The notes under the pieces are model-generated. The model was not told where the DNA came from and did not search any database. It worked only from the letters and a program-made list of their open reading frames with translations. From Apophysomyces variabilis (Eukaryota; Mucoromycota; Mucoromycetes; Mucorales; Mucoraceae): 64,000 bases of DNA. The stretch is taken from NCBI GenBank assembly GCA_002749535.1, contig MZZL01000408.1, positions 1 to 64,000 of the forward strand, in the 5' to 3' direction. This document shows positions 38,032-49,335 of the stretch, in pieces. Positions within the stretch are counted from its first letter, which is position 1. Every line of letters begins with the position of its first letter. The translations under genes were made by a program, and so were the position numbers.

Positions 38032-39668
38032 CTAAGTATCTGCATATTCGGGTGGTGGTTTGGACGGCGCCCGCTCAAGCATTGGCATAGGTGGATCTTG
38101 GAGAAGTAGGGTCTGTGAGGCCAGCTCCATGGTTTTCAGAAATTCATAGTAGCAAGGACAATGGTATGCACGCGGCTTAGTATGTTTACCCACTACCGGA
38201 GGCGGGTCGTCAGATTTTTGTAGGTTGCCTTTCTTAGTTTTCGACAACGTGCTAAAGTCGGGGACTTTCATGCCAAGTTCAAAGTAGGATGGCAACCGAC
38301 CATAATCTTCTTTCAAACGACAATCAAATGCTATGATCGGCGTCTCGAGGACAATGGTTTCCCGTCTACGACCACGGTTTCTTGCATCTTGTTCGTTACG
38401 TGATTTGCGTAACCTCAGGAGCACGTTTTGCCACCCACCGCTAGTGCTCGTTAGACCGGGTGACGGAGGTGCGGATGCGGTACGATTGTCAAACGGGGTT
38501 TGGCTACTGCTTGGTACATCAAAACTATCCACGCTGTTTACAGTCCCAGCGGAATATATGCGGGTGCCGTCATCATCAAGATATGAGACGACGATATTTA
38601 ACTCGAGATAATGGCGAAATAATATCTCTTCGAAGTGTGTGGTATGTCGAATGTTTTGAGAACATTTTGGTGTTGCAAATGCGATTCGGTGAGCAAATGT
38701 GTCGACCAGATCAATACCACCACCGTTCTTTTCTAACGCTGGTCGTATATCATCTGTAGAGCAAGCAATGTCATAGGGTTTATCTGCATCCAATAATCTG
38801 GTAGATCCAGCAAAACTCAGTGGGAATACGGACTCATCCGTTCGCCAGGCTCGCATCTCCGGTACGCAATAACGTCGCAGTTCAGTTATGCTTAGACTAA
38901 CGTTTTCTAGTCTAGCATGCTTGTGCTGAGGTTGAATCATCATGCGTATATAGAAGATATCGCCAGCTGAGAATGCAGCGGCTTCAATGACAACTTCGAT
39001 GTCGCCGGCAACCATGTGTTTCTCAAACGTCCTTGATAGATCTTGTAAAGAATTGTTCATCAAAAGTGAATTTGACATAAATGTCCTCAGAACAAGTACT
39101 GGGCTCGATATATGCCAACTGTTGAGTAATGAAATTCCTGGTCTTGCTACCACAGCTTCCACTACGTGACGGACGCGACCATAACTATCTTCGATCGTCT
39201 CCACAAGTGACTATAAAACGGAGGAAGAGATATTCAATGGTATGTATACAACATACAAACAGAAGTAGCACTTTACATTTGGAACCACGAAGGCAAATGA
39301 GAACCGATGGGTGCCAGCAACGTACCACCTGTAACCCTTTGTATCACCTTTGGATGGCAGGATCCGCAATGTCTGCTCGCTCAGACACTTGTCAGACGTC
39401 AACCGAGTACCACGTGCACCGATCCCTGCCAAAGCATAAGCCACATGAACTTTAAGACAGAGTCTCGCTGTAACCTACCCTCAGGCCAATACGTTGAGGC
39501 GGTTGATTTGAACGTAACAGAGATAGTAGAGATTTTGGTTGTCTTCGACAATGTCAGTACGATATTGCCTGAAAACACAGATGATGCATCTTCGGTGTGA
39601 GGGCCGCGCAAAATGACGGGTTTTAAAGGATCAAATGACACTCGATCTTGCGAGAGCAAACCCATCAT
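38032..39668 (-). CDS. Alpha-arrestin with C-terminal PPxY motif
   Basis: A probable adaptor that brings a Nedd4/Rsp5-type ubiquitin ligase to membrane proteins. The arrestin N-terminal domain begins at the ATG 39668 (RVSFDPLKPVILRGPHTED, then FSGNIVLTLSKTTKIS) and continues over two introns (about 39416-39476 and 39214-39278) into RFSFAFVVPNSLVETIEDSY. The arrestin C-terminal domain includes DIEVVIEAAAFSAGDIFYIR. The protein ends KPPPEYADT, a PPxY ligand for WW domains of such ligases. A Ser/Pro-rich disordered segment lies between residues 325 and 350 approximately. Length is around 495 residues. The transporter it regulates cannot be told from sequence. Confidence 0.85.
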
Positions 39669-40392
39669 TAAACGACATCAACAAATTGACAAACTTTAGC
39701 GTTGGGATTTATTTGGTGTGTGAGTTTAGCTTTTTAATACAAGTGGTTCTTTTCTTTTTTTCTTTTTTTTTAGAACAAAGTGGAAGAAGAACAGTGCTAT
39801 AGCCAATCTCAAAGTTTTCCGCTTATTCAAGCGAAAACGGAAGAAAGTTTTGTCTCCGACTTATCATAAATGCATTTGTCATGTTCCAGTCGAATCTCGC
39901 CGTAGTAAATATCGTTGGTGTAGCAATATATGGGCATCTTGGGTTACACTTTTCTAACCAGGTTGCAGTACCTTTGACATCTCTTACTGGCAAAAGAGTG
40001 AAAAATAGACAGTCCGGGAAAATGGCGGGAGAATGATCAGAAATGGCATGTTATCGAGCTGAAGATAGATAAGGTGATACAAAGTTTCTGAGTTGTTATT
40101 CCATTCTTTCATGCTCTCAATCCCTCTTCCTCCAATATGCTACTTCTGTCCAAATCGATGAGAACCGATGGTAGTCTTGGTGTTTACATGGATATAATAA
40201 ATGACAACGAGACTCAATGGAATATACATGAATTTTCATCTTTTCAGGATTAGCAAACAATGATTGTGTATCGGGGAAGAAGACAAATAGCGAAGCCGAG
40301 TTCCCTCATCAGCATGTTTAGGCGAAACGAAAAAGGACAAATTGAATATCTTTTCATAAACAAAAAAATAAGTTATTCTATTAAAAAGTTGC
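39669..40392. other. Divergent spacer between arrestin and GT15 genes
   Basis: About 0.7 kb that should contain both promoters. A T-rich tract lies at 39750-39775. No gene recognised. Confidence 0.45.
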
Positions 40393-41716
40393 ATGCAAAT
40401 GTACTTCTTCTCCAAAATGATTGCAGCTGGTGCGGAAAAGTACCATAAGAGATGGCTGATGGAATACCGACCTCAAAAGAGCAGCGTTATATTCACTATT
40501 CTTGTTCTCATATCCATATGCGGGCTAAGCTATGGCATCTTTGTGATGCTGTCAATGTCAGCAAGTGTAGTAAACAATACCAGTCCTTTGGCGACAAACG
40601 GCGTGCACTTTTCGACAAATAATTCCAACACTCCTGTCAAAGCCGCTCTAGTGGCTTTAGTAAGAGAAGCAGATTTATATGCATTGCGAGCAACAATGCG
40701 TACTGTAGAAGATCGTTTCAACAAAAGGCATGGATACCCGTGGATAATTCTTAGTGATCAGCCCTTCACAGCCCATTTTCAGGAATGGGTCAGATCAATG
40801 ACTCTTAACCCCATTTATTTTGGCCAAGCGCCCGCAGAAGAATGGCATGAGCCCAACTGGATCGATATGAAGCGGGCCGAAATAGAAGCAATGAAAATGT
40901 ATGCTGATGGGCTCTATCATGGTGAAAGTTTATCATGGAGGAAAATGACAAGGTGAGTGGCCAAATTTAATAAACAATCTAACTGCTTGTATGACATTTT
41001 AAGATACAATGCCGCCTATATTGCACATCATCCACTGCTTAAAAATTTTGAATATTATTGGAAAGTTCAAGCTGGTTCTTCGTATCTTTGCGATATACAA
41101 GATGATCCTTTTCTAATGATGAAGAGAAAAGGAAAGAAACTGGGTAGGCAGAATAGCGTAATCAATTAGAGGCTCACATTTTAGCAGCATTTGCCATAAC
41201 CATGCACGAAAACAGCCTTGCAATTCTTTCATTTTGGCAACACATTAAATCGTTTATATCCGAAAATCAGCAACTCGTTCTTCCTCCTGAGGAGACAATA
41301 TATCCTTGGATTGTAAACTTGAACGAATACAATCACTGCCATATTTGGAACAACTTTATGATTATTTCCTTGGACTTTCTACGGTCAAAGGAATACTCGA
41401 AGCTGTTGCAGCATCTTGATCGAGCAGGAGGCTTCTTTTACGAACGATGGGCGGACGGACCAGTACAGACCATTGCAGCCGCTCTCTTTCTTAAGCGGCA
41501 CGAGATCTATTTTATGGCTGATATGGGTTACTCTTACACTGTTGCCACAAACTGTCCCACTGATAAACATATTCATGCACGTCTACAGTGTATTTGCGTT
41601 CCAGAGAATTCATTCGGTACGTCATGATGAGTCTTTATTCAAAGCTGCTAACTAGCTGTTTAGTAAATCATGAACAAAGTTGCACTCCAGCGTTTCTCAA
41701 GCTTCAGCAAGAATGA
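40393..41716 (+). CDS. GT15-family (Kre2/Mnt1-like) Golgi protein, catalytic motifs altered
   Basis: A type II Golgi membrane protein of the fungal alpha-1,2-mannosyltransferase family GT15. A single membrane span (SSVIFTILVLISICGLSYGI) follows a short cytosolic tail, and then a stem. Family landmarks follow: RHGYPWIILSDQPF, EEWHEPNWIDMKRAEIEAM, GGFFYERWADGP, IAAALFL and the terminal SCTPAFL. Three introns (40954-41003, 41144-41185 and 41616-41662) join in frame; the last is needed to reach the conserved C-terminus. The start may be 40393, 40417 or 40459. Several positions normally fixed are changed: the YWRVEPD block reads YWKVQAGSS, the SNFEI block reads NNFMI, and RWGDAP reads RWADGP. It may be catalytically inactive, or accept a different substrate. 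Confidence 0.82.
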
Positions 41717-42303
41717 GCTGCACAGTTCAGTAGAAGCAAGCTATATGCCGTGGTTGCGCTAAAAAAACTATTGTCCAGGCCATAGTCTATAGAACAGTGC
41801 ACATTAGGTCCGCAGATTTCACATGGTTTAGTGAATTTGTTCCATGAAAACATTGCAGGCCGACGTCAAACATTGTCCTGTATAACTATGGTTTCCTAAT
41901 TGTCGTAGAAAATAGTAATGATAAACCTCTGTGAATGACACAATATGAAAAAGACTTGTATCTGGGGTAACAGGATACCAAAATCATAAATGATCGTCCC
42001 AAAGCCCATGAAGCTCTACTTTTTGGGATAACGATTTTATAAGTTAAGGTAGAAAACTGTCATACTTTCTGACAGGATTAAGTGCTTAGAACTATCCTTT
42101 AAAATATCCCTTGTGCATAGACCTTCTACCTCAATTCCGCAGGTAGCACAAGATGAAATTGACCAAGGTGAGACGCGTATGAAGTGTTCGTAGCTAGGTA
42201 TCACACAGACTAGATTATGGTCCCTTTTAGACTGCTTTTGGGTAACCAACGAAAAAAAAAAAAAAAAAAAGGGCGCTTGTTGTTCGTCTATACATAAGAG
42301 GAT
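41717..42303. other. Convergent spacer between GT15 and dynactin p24 genes
   Basis: Contains a 19-A run at 42252-42270. A 70-codon frame on the minus strand (42037-42249) has a single CxxC and no recognisable domain. Confidence 0.5.
42252..42270. repeat. Poly-A tract of 19 bases
   Basis: An uninterrupted A run on the plus strand, in non-coding DNA between two convergent genes. It could be the tail of a retroposed copy or plain slippage. No target-site duplication was evident. Confidence 0.9.
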
Positions 42304-43049
42304 CTAAGCTTGGCATGCCGTTTTTTGTCTTTCCAAGGCAGACACATGCGATTCCATTGTCGCAAGGATATCGTCCCATGAGATAAATATCTCTGACAAT
42401 GTGTTGATCTACGTGGTTGTAATTGAGTTTGATCAGTCAATGATCCTTGTTCGTCCGATGGAACTTACCACACCGTTATAATTTTCCATCAGAAGCGCTA
42501 TTTTCTCCGTAACATCCGCCAACTGCTTGGCTTGCTCAGCATGTGCAACTTCTAAAGGAGCAAACTCGGGTCCAAGTTTATCCACTACTACAATGCATCT
42601 TTAACATCGATTATTATCCAATGGTGACTCTTACCTTCATATTCAGTACCGCTTACGACTGTTTCGAGAGCCTTTATCTGTTTCACTTCTGCCGCAAACT
42701 TTTCCAAGTCATCTTGTGCTGCCAATACAAGTTCCAGCTTAGTATCAGGTGCCAAGATTTCTCGCTCTAATTCCAAGACTGAATTGGCCGGGTTCAAAAG
42801 TTTCGCATGAGCCGCATCTAATGACGAAGTTATTGACTTGTTGCAAAGTTAGATGACGGTACATTTGTTGATGAAATCGTTGATGGCTTTGTTATTGTGG
42901 TACACAGTTCGCAATTCCTTTTTTAACAGTTCTATACGCCGAAATATCGAGTCTTTTGTTGTACGTTCAAGGTGGGCAAGTTGCTGACCAGCGACAATCT
43001 GTTCCAGATGACGAAGTCTAGCCTCAAATCCATATTCATCCATGGTCAA
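42304..43049 (-). CDS. Dynactin subunit 3 (p24)
   Basis: A small coiled-coil subunit of the dynactin shoulder, which links dynein to cargo and microtubules. The protein starts MTMDEYGFEARLRHLEQIV and is helical throughout. Middle exons contain LNPANSVLELEREILAP and DDLEKFAAEVKQIKALE. The C-terminal exon reads LSEIFISWDDILATMES, which matches the FVQWDELL region of animal p24. Three introns join in frame (near 42410-42468, 42588-42633 and 42830-42853). Overall size of about 190 residues is typical. Overall identity to known p24 is low, as for the family in general, so the call rests on layout and the C-terminal block. Confidence 0.72.
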
Positions 43050-43358
43050 GCGAAAGAAACGTACGTGACTGTCTGAAGGGGAGCTTGCATGCAGGATCTA
43101 CTGTGTTTTTCCTATTTGTCTGCATGTTTCTATTTTTTTATTTGCGGACTGGGATTCAAGTTTTTGCGGAATCCCAAAAATGCTTTTGCGTGATTGGATG
43201 AAAATATTTGCGGTCAGACTACCCTTCTTTGCGTACAAGTCGTGTCCATGTTCACTATTTACTGAGATAGTTTGTTTCAAACCACAGCAAGACGAATTTA
43301 TTTAAAGAAATGGCTTTCTATTTTTGCATCTAACGAAAAAGCTCTCAGAGTATCTGAT

Positions 43359-43600
43359 TCATCCTTGACAGTCTGAGCGCTTTACTTTTCGCGCTGCTTG
43401 AACAATACGCTCTTGAAGGTTATTGTCAACTCGTAAGAGCTCCTTTCTTACCCCAGCCTTCACTTTGGCCCAAAACTCTTCTATTGCGTTGAGAAAGGGA
43501 GAATAGAGAGGATAGTGACATTTGTATCCTCTTTTTTCGATCAACTGCTTAACCTTGACTGGTGTATGGATGGGCGCATTATCCATGACAAGATACTAAG
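43359..43600 (-). mobile_element. Tc1/IS630-like transposase fragment
   Basis: A short frame carries the C-terminal catalytic part of a DDE_3 transposase: YLVMDNAPIHTPVKVKQLIE (with the second catalytic Asp), then YPLYSPFLNAIEEFWAKVK (with the Glu), and KVKRSDCQG before the stop. The piece starts after a candidate splice acceptor (GCTTAG). I could not find the N-terminal half or the first Asp upstream, so this is a fragment or an intron-containing gene whose 5' part has decayed. It is a different family from the remnant at 460-1640. Confidence 0.75.
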
Positions 43601-44708
43601 CGTTCATTCCGTGGCAATCCAATCTTTTGTGATTGCCTAATAGACAAAGTTTAAGATACGATAGAAGAAAAGGAGACCATAACTACATTCAGGGAAAATA
43701 AAAGTGGAACGTAAAGCAATATAATTGAGAAGAACCGGAACTGGGGTACATTGCCCTGACAGCTTCTGATGCCATAACTGACAGAAACGGATATGATAGT
43801 ATCAATGACGAATAGAAACGAACGAAGAGGGTTTATTTCCTCTACATATGTTCCATTCTGTTCAAGACCTTCTATCAGACTGAGTCCATTTTACTCTTGG
43901 GACAATTGTTGTCATCCATAAGACATCCATCGATTTCTTATCCATGGCTGTGATTTTTGGTTTCAATGACCCGAGCAATATAAAACGCGAAGGGACAACA
44001 TCTTTTCAATTCTTTGGCTCTGTTATCCAAAACATCCCCAGTATGTACTTCACATTGATCATATGTACAGAATGACTGATATTCCTCTTCTGTATCCTTT
44101 AGCCTGCATGACCTCTGTCCCGAACCACCTTGGTTGTGTGAGTAAGCTCCCTGCACTCCACTTGGTAAATGAAAAATAAATGTTGTCTGTTTATGCACAG
44201 TGTCATTCATTATCTTCTGCTTCCAAGTCCTCGCCAGGTGTTGCATCGCTTCAAGTCCTCTGCAGTGCGTTACACACAAACCGGCCACCCAATGGAGACC
44301 GTGCCTCTCTCTCGCCGCCCCCACCGATACAGGTGCGGGGCCGGCCCCTACCTTTGGGTAGGATTACCCTTCGGGGGTAAGTAAAAAAATTATGTCAAAG
44401 CTATCCTTCCATTTTCTAACCATGAACATTCTTTTTCGCTGCTTGAATGAATTTTGTGTCCAGGGAAGGGACAAGTTCACGTAAGTAAGATATGTTTCCC
44501 GCGTAATCCATTTACTAATGAAGCTTATTTATATCCCTTTTAACGGAAACTTGATCCTTGCATGGAGGCAAAATTGATTTAGATAGCGTAAAAAATTGTT
44601 CAATAAACAGTATAAGTTGTTACTTCTTTTTCTTTTTCTTTTCCTATGCCTTAAACTTTCGAGTAGCGCAATCGACTAATGGTTCGGCGAATTCTGACGG
44701 TCTTTTTA
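43601..44708. other. Unassigned region after the transposase fragment
   Basis: A 128-codon frame on the minus strand (43938-44324) has Cys-rich stretches but no known domain, and its start codon is not a convincing ATG. A GC-rich inverted repeat (GGGGCCGGCCCC) lies near 44336-44347. This may be transposon-derived debris. Confidence 0.35.
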
Positions 44709-45319
44709 CGCTATGTATTGAGATACGGATAGGGATTTGGATAACCAAGCCTGCCACATGGCTTTGGCAGAGGTAAAGATGCAGTGGTTTCGCAGTAGTT
44801 AGCAATGGTATTGTCGTAGAAGAGATATTACCGATACGATGGTGTTGCGGCGGAAACTGCCCGTTGTCTTTACATCATTGAGATCTGTCTTTGTCAATAG
44901 CAAGATGGGTACTTTTGGCTAATTTAAAGAGCGATATGCGTATGCGATAACTAGTCGAGAGATCGTCGGGTAACTGTACTAAGAGGTTCTTTGTTTTCTC
45001 TTCTTCTTCTGCTGAAAGTAACCAGAAAGTCCCGTAAGCTGAGTGACCCATAAAAGCTTCGCAAAGCTATACATTCATCTACTGGTCAGCTTTGTGAGAT
45101 TGTCTCGAAAGAACCCTGTATCAGTAATGGTATATCTAGTACTGTCGGATCCTTCATTTTTGCGTGGATTTGGACGTCGAATTTTCGCTCTTTTAGAGGG
45201 GCTGGAAAAAGCCAGTTTTTTGCCAGACAACAGCGCAGACAAAGCAATATATGGGAAGAACTGTGACATATGCCATTGCATTTACCAAAAGCTCACCTTT
45301 CTCGCATGAGATTAAGCAA
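44709..45319 (-). other. Possible small gene divergent from the Tonsoku gene
   Basis: Several minus-strand segments look protein-like in different frames with plausible splice sites. A candidate chain has ATG at 45319 followed by a GTGAGC donor, a later exon reading KVPILLLTKTDLNDVK (near 44900), and a last exon AWLSKSLSVSQYIA ending in TAA near 44715, after a CTAAC branch point and a GGCAG acceptor. The exons between do not join in one clear frame. No family is recognised, and chance cannot be excluded. Confidence 0.25.
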
Positions 45320-48300
45320 CAGAAGACACAACGTAAAGCCTTCTTGCAAGACGGCAATGTTCACGCTGCCGCCAAAACTTCGCTTGAAATCGCCGATCTG
45401 CTGATCGCGCAGTGCGATGAGATCGATCTAGACATGTCGCCCGAGCAACAAGAAAAAGAGATCGAAAGTTACCTGTTAGAAGCATTTCAATACTGTGAGA
45501 AAGCTCGGAAGCCCTTGACATTTGCTAAAGATACAATGGGTCTCTCAAAGTAAGCGAGAGGGCAACAAAGTGCTAAATGATTAGCTTACACACATATACA
45601 GAATGTATGATTTAATGACTCAATGCTTCCAACGGTATGGGAAATCGCTTGCTTTTCCATTGCTTTCATCTTACATAATTCCTTATAAGGCAAAATCAAT
45701 ATGAAGCAGCTATTGCGAAATGCAAACAGTGGCTGGATCTATTAGAAAATGATCCCTGTCCTAGCAAGATTGATTTGCAGAAAGTGTTCAAGTCATTAGC
45801 TGACATATATTTCACTCGTGGGTACGAACTAGGCTTAAATGGGTTACGTGGACTCTAAAGATCTGTTTAGGCACGATCCAGACGAATCCAAGTTTACAGA
45901 TTTTGATCATGCCAGATTATACTATTTCAAAGAACGTACAGTTCTCGATACCTTAACAAGTACCGTACATTTTGTGTTCTGACGGAGATGCTTTTCATTG
46001 CTTATACTCATTCTTCTCTAGGTGACGATTATGATAAAGATGGGAAAATCCTTGCTGACCTCATCCGGTCTAATAACTTCAATCTCGGTGTCATTGAGAC
46101 GAAGTTTCCAGATACCGAACAAAAGGCTGAAGAATATCTTATCACGGCTTTAAGACAGGCAAAGACACTATGCGATCCAGAAAACGAGAAAAAGACGTGG
46201 TGGGAATTAGGAAACGCGTTGAGAAAACGAGGGATTCTGGACCGCGTGTTGCAATGTCAAGAGAAGGAGTTATTATTGATACGAAGGCATGGGTTTGATA
46301 CCGATGAAATACCTTGCTTAGTTGAACATGGTAACATGAGCTGGCTCCGTAATTGGGTAAACATACCGTTGTCTGACCTCTTTTGTAGTAAAAACGCATT
46401 TGGAGCTAGGGAACTATAAAAAATGCTTTGAAGGCTGCAAAGAGATCAAAGGTAAATATTTTTGCTTACTAGGATAACCCATATTGATAGCAATTGTAGA
46501 TATTGAAGATACTGACGGGGACGGCATAGGGGTAAGTAACTACGCTCTTTATCTTCTTGTCTAAAGTAAACTGTAGTCAGCCACTCTTGATTTGGTGAAT
46601 CGTACACAAGCATTGTTAAGCGAGATTGCCAAGTTATCTCCGGGATTAGACGAATTGACAATCATTGGCCGAGCTCGTCTACATTTGGAGTTAGGCAAGT
46701 TGAAAAGTCCAACACTATTGACCGAATCATTGATGACATTTCCAGGTCAAATGCATTATGGTGCTGCTATGATTAGATCTGCGTTAACTTGGGCAAACAC
46801 TGCCCTGGCAGATATGCGAGGACGAGAAGATATCAATGTGGAACTTCAAATGCTACGGATAGATCTCATGCAACTTAAAGCCGATTGTCAATGGGATCTT
46901 CGCGAAACGGTCAGTGTATGAGTCTTCACATATTTGTCCTGACAACTTTTCTTGAATAGCCCGTGCCTGAACTCGTCGAACTTAATAATGACATTTTGAG
47001 TTGTATCAGAACTTACGTCGCCGATGCTAGAGACCGGGTCGATTTATTGCGACTAGTATATGAACGCCTTATACGGATATACAGCTATTATGAACAACCT
47101 GACGAGTCCGAGCGATGGCGTCAAGTTATGATTGATACTGAAAAGGAATACGAAACATTGGTAATTTCTATTCGGCAGTTATAAGTCATGTTGTAACAAT
47201 TCGATAGGAGGCTACTGATGATTCAACAACCGACGAGCTGGAGTACAATGGAGACCTGTCACTCAAAGATCATAAAACTGCCAGTGCAGCATCTCGAGCC
47301 TTTATGGTAGGGCTTATACCATTTAAGAATGAATAACGGAGACGTATTCTTAGACGGTGCGCGTGAACATTCCATTGGGAAACAAAGAAGAAATCATGCT
47401 TATCCCCTGCAGAAAAGATCGGGCCACAGTGGAATGGCTGATGGAAGAAACGGCAAAACGAGCATGGGATAACTATGGCAGCGAGGTTTGTTTATGGAAA
47501 ATGATCAATCCATGTTGATAATCGTTGGCAGCCGAACATTACCTTTATGCGCCTTAAAGAAGCCACCCTTTATCCAGACGATCTGATTGCTGACGTGTTA
47601 CATGATACGGACTCAACGATAAGCGCAGTAGTTAATGGTAAGAATTAGCGTTAGTAAGTGAATCTCATTAAGCAGAAACTGCAATAGGATTCAAACGGAA
47701 GATGCTTTCCGATCACTACGAGAACATATGCAAACGGATGAAGATTCCTATGAATCAAAGCGTTGTAGAGTCTTTAAAATCCCAAGGACAGAATATCCTC
47801 TCTTTAAGAACAGCAGGTAAGACAACAGATGCATTAATGACAACATGTCTTATCTTTATAGCACTGTTTTACGATCGGGCTGTTATACTACATGAACTTT
47901 TGACCCATGCACAATTTCTTACGCATCTTGACTTGTCGCGAAGTTTATTATGTAAGTAAGGTCTGTATTTTTCAGCTTATGTTTAACCGTCAAAAGGTGA
48001 CGAGGATCTTGATGCAATATTAAGCGGAACAAAATTGCCTCCTCATATTAACCTCAGCGATAACCGCCTGACAACCAAAACTTTGGAAAAGTTATGCCAG
48101 CAGTGTCTATCCGGAATAGAGTCTCTGTCGTTAGCTTTCAATCCACTAGGACCTAGTATATTGAAGTGCATGGCTATTATTGCTAAGGGATCTAATTTAA
48201 AGAACCTCGACTTGGAAGGATCACAAGTTGGCAATATCTTCGAGGTGGAGGAGATTCTACAGCAATTTGATCAATGTGAAGATAGTAAGCTTGCTAACCC

Positions 48301-48997
48301 TTCCAAAACACTAACATGACTGACCTGTAACATATAGAGCGGTCTGTAGATATAAACATAAATTTGGGGAGAATCATATTCAAAGAAGATATGCTTATGA
48401 GGTGGACATTGATCCTCGCAAAAGTTCCAAAGATTTCTTTTCTTGGCTTTGCTCAAATAACGTCCGAGCGTCGCTGGTCCAACTTTCATCTTTTGTCAAG
48501 GATAACTGGGTAAATGCTGCTTTTAAGCTTGAAACAATTACTTATTTAATGATAATAGCTTAAAATCTCTGGATCTGAGCTTTGTACCTAGAGATGTTCT
48601 AGACCATGCAGCTCTGCAAGATCTGCAAAAAAAACTCTCTCTGACAATACTTGGTATCACTAATTGTAATTTCGGCAGTGACAATAATGGTGCAATAAAC
48701 TAGTATATCTGGAAGAAAAAAGTACCGTATATTCCTAAGATGGCATGAGAAAAGGACGTACAATGTTTCGAGAAAATAGTTTTGCAAGGCACGGAAACGG
48801 ATGTTATGTACTATCCTTCCGAAGAATCTAATAACTCAGGGAACAAAATTTCTAACATATCTCCAGGTAATAGAAACCGGAATAACAATAAATTTAGCAC
48901 TTTTTAACTATGTAAGCCATGAAGAACTCCATTTGCTGAACTCGGAATTCATGATTCATTGAAACTTATTGAAAACGACTTGCAAGAACAGGAGTAA
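45251..48997 (+). CDS. Tonsoku-like DNA repair protein (TONSL/TSK) without ankyrin repeats
   Basis: A candidate homologue of TONSL/Tonsoku, the histone-binding scaffold for replication-coupled homologous recombination. The N-terminal half is a helical TPR array (KAFLQDGNVHAAAKTSLEIA, LITALRQAKTLCDPENEKKT, HLELGNYKKCFEGCKEI). A short acidic stretch (EATDDSTTDELEYNGD) follows. Next comes a ubiquitin-like part, MTVRVNIPLGNKEEIMLIPC, then YPDDLIADVLHDTDSTISAV and MLSDHYENICKRM, which resembles the same part of human TONSL. The rest is leucine-rich repeats (HLDLSRSLL, HINLSDNRLT, SLSLAFNPLGP, NLDLEGSQVG, SLDLSFVPRDVLDHAALQDL). No ankyrin repeats lie between the TPR and ubiquitin-like parts. About 15 small exons join in frame; some in the last 700 bases are uncertain. 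The start (45251 or an upstream exon) is not settled. Confidence 0.75.
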
Positions 48998-49335
48998 ATT
49001 TTCCTCGTAAGTGCATCCACAAAGAAAAGGAGAAAAAGAGCATGACAAAATAAAAACAAAATGTAAAGAAAACAAATGGGCGAGTTTAACTATTGTCTAG
49101 CTTGCAGTGAGACCAGCAGTTTAATAGCAGACAATGCTCTTGTGGGTAGATTTGAAAAGAATCGTCAAAGATACAGGCCCAGTAAGGCGGTGCGGATTAT
49201 TGGTGCCAATAGACGGTCCCCCATAATGCAAATCCAAATTGCTGGCTGACGTCATTTACTCAAATTTTCGGAACGATTTCCACAACAACAGCAGCGCACT
49301 TGTAACATTGATATCTACCCCCCCCCTCCTCTGAC
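48998..49335. other. Spacer and complex I subunit promoter
   Basis: Short spacer between two genes on the same strand. A run of C (49319-49327) lies just before the next ATG. No other feature seen. Confidence 0.5.

Noticed and set aside
42037..42249. Minus-strand frame with CATCG and CTRD, considered as a Fanzor/OrfB zinc-finger remnant
   Set aside because: Only one CxxC pair, no RuvC motifs nearby and no second zinc pair. Too weak to support.
43938..44324. 128-codon minus-strand frame rich in Cys
   Set aside because: No recognised domain, no convincing ATG and overlap with repeat-like GC-rich sequence. Kept only as part of the unassigned region.
44329..44347. GC-rich palindrome considered as a terminator or terminal inverted repeat
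   Set aside because: No partner copy and no U-run; nuclear fungal genes do not use such terminators.
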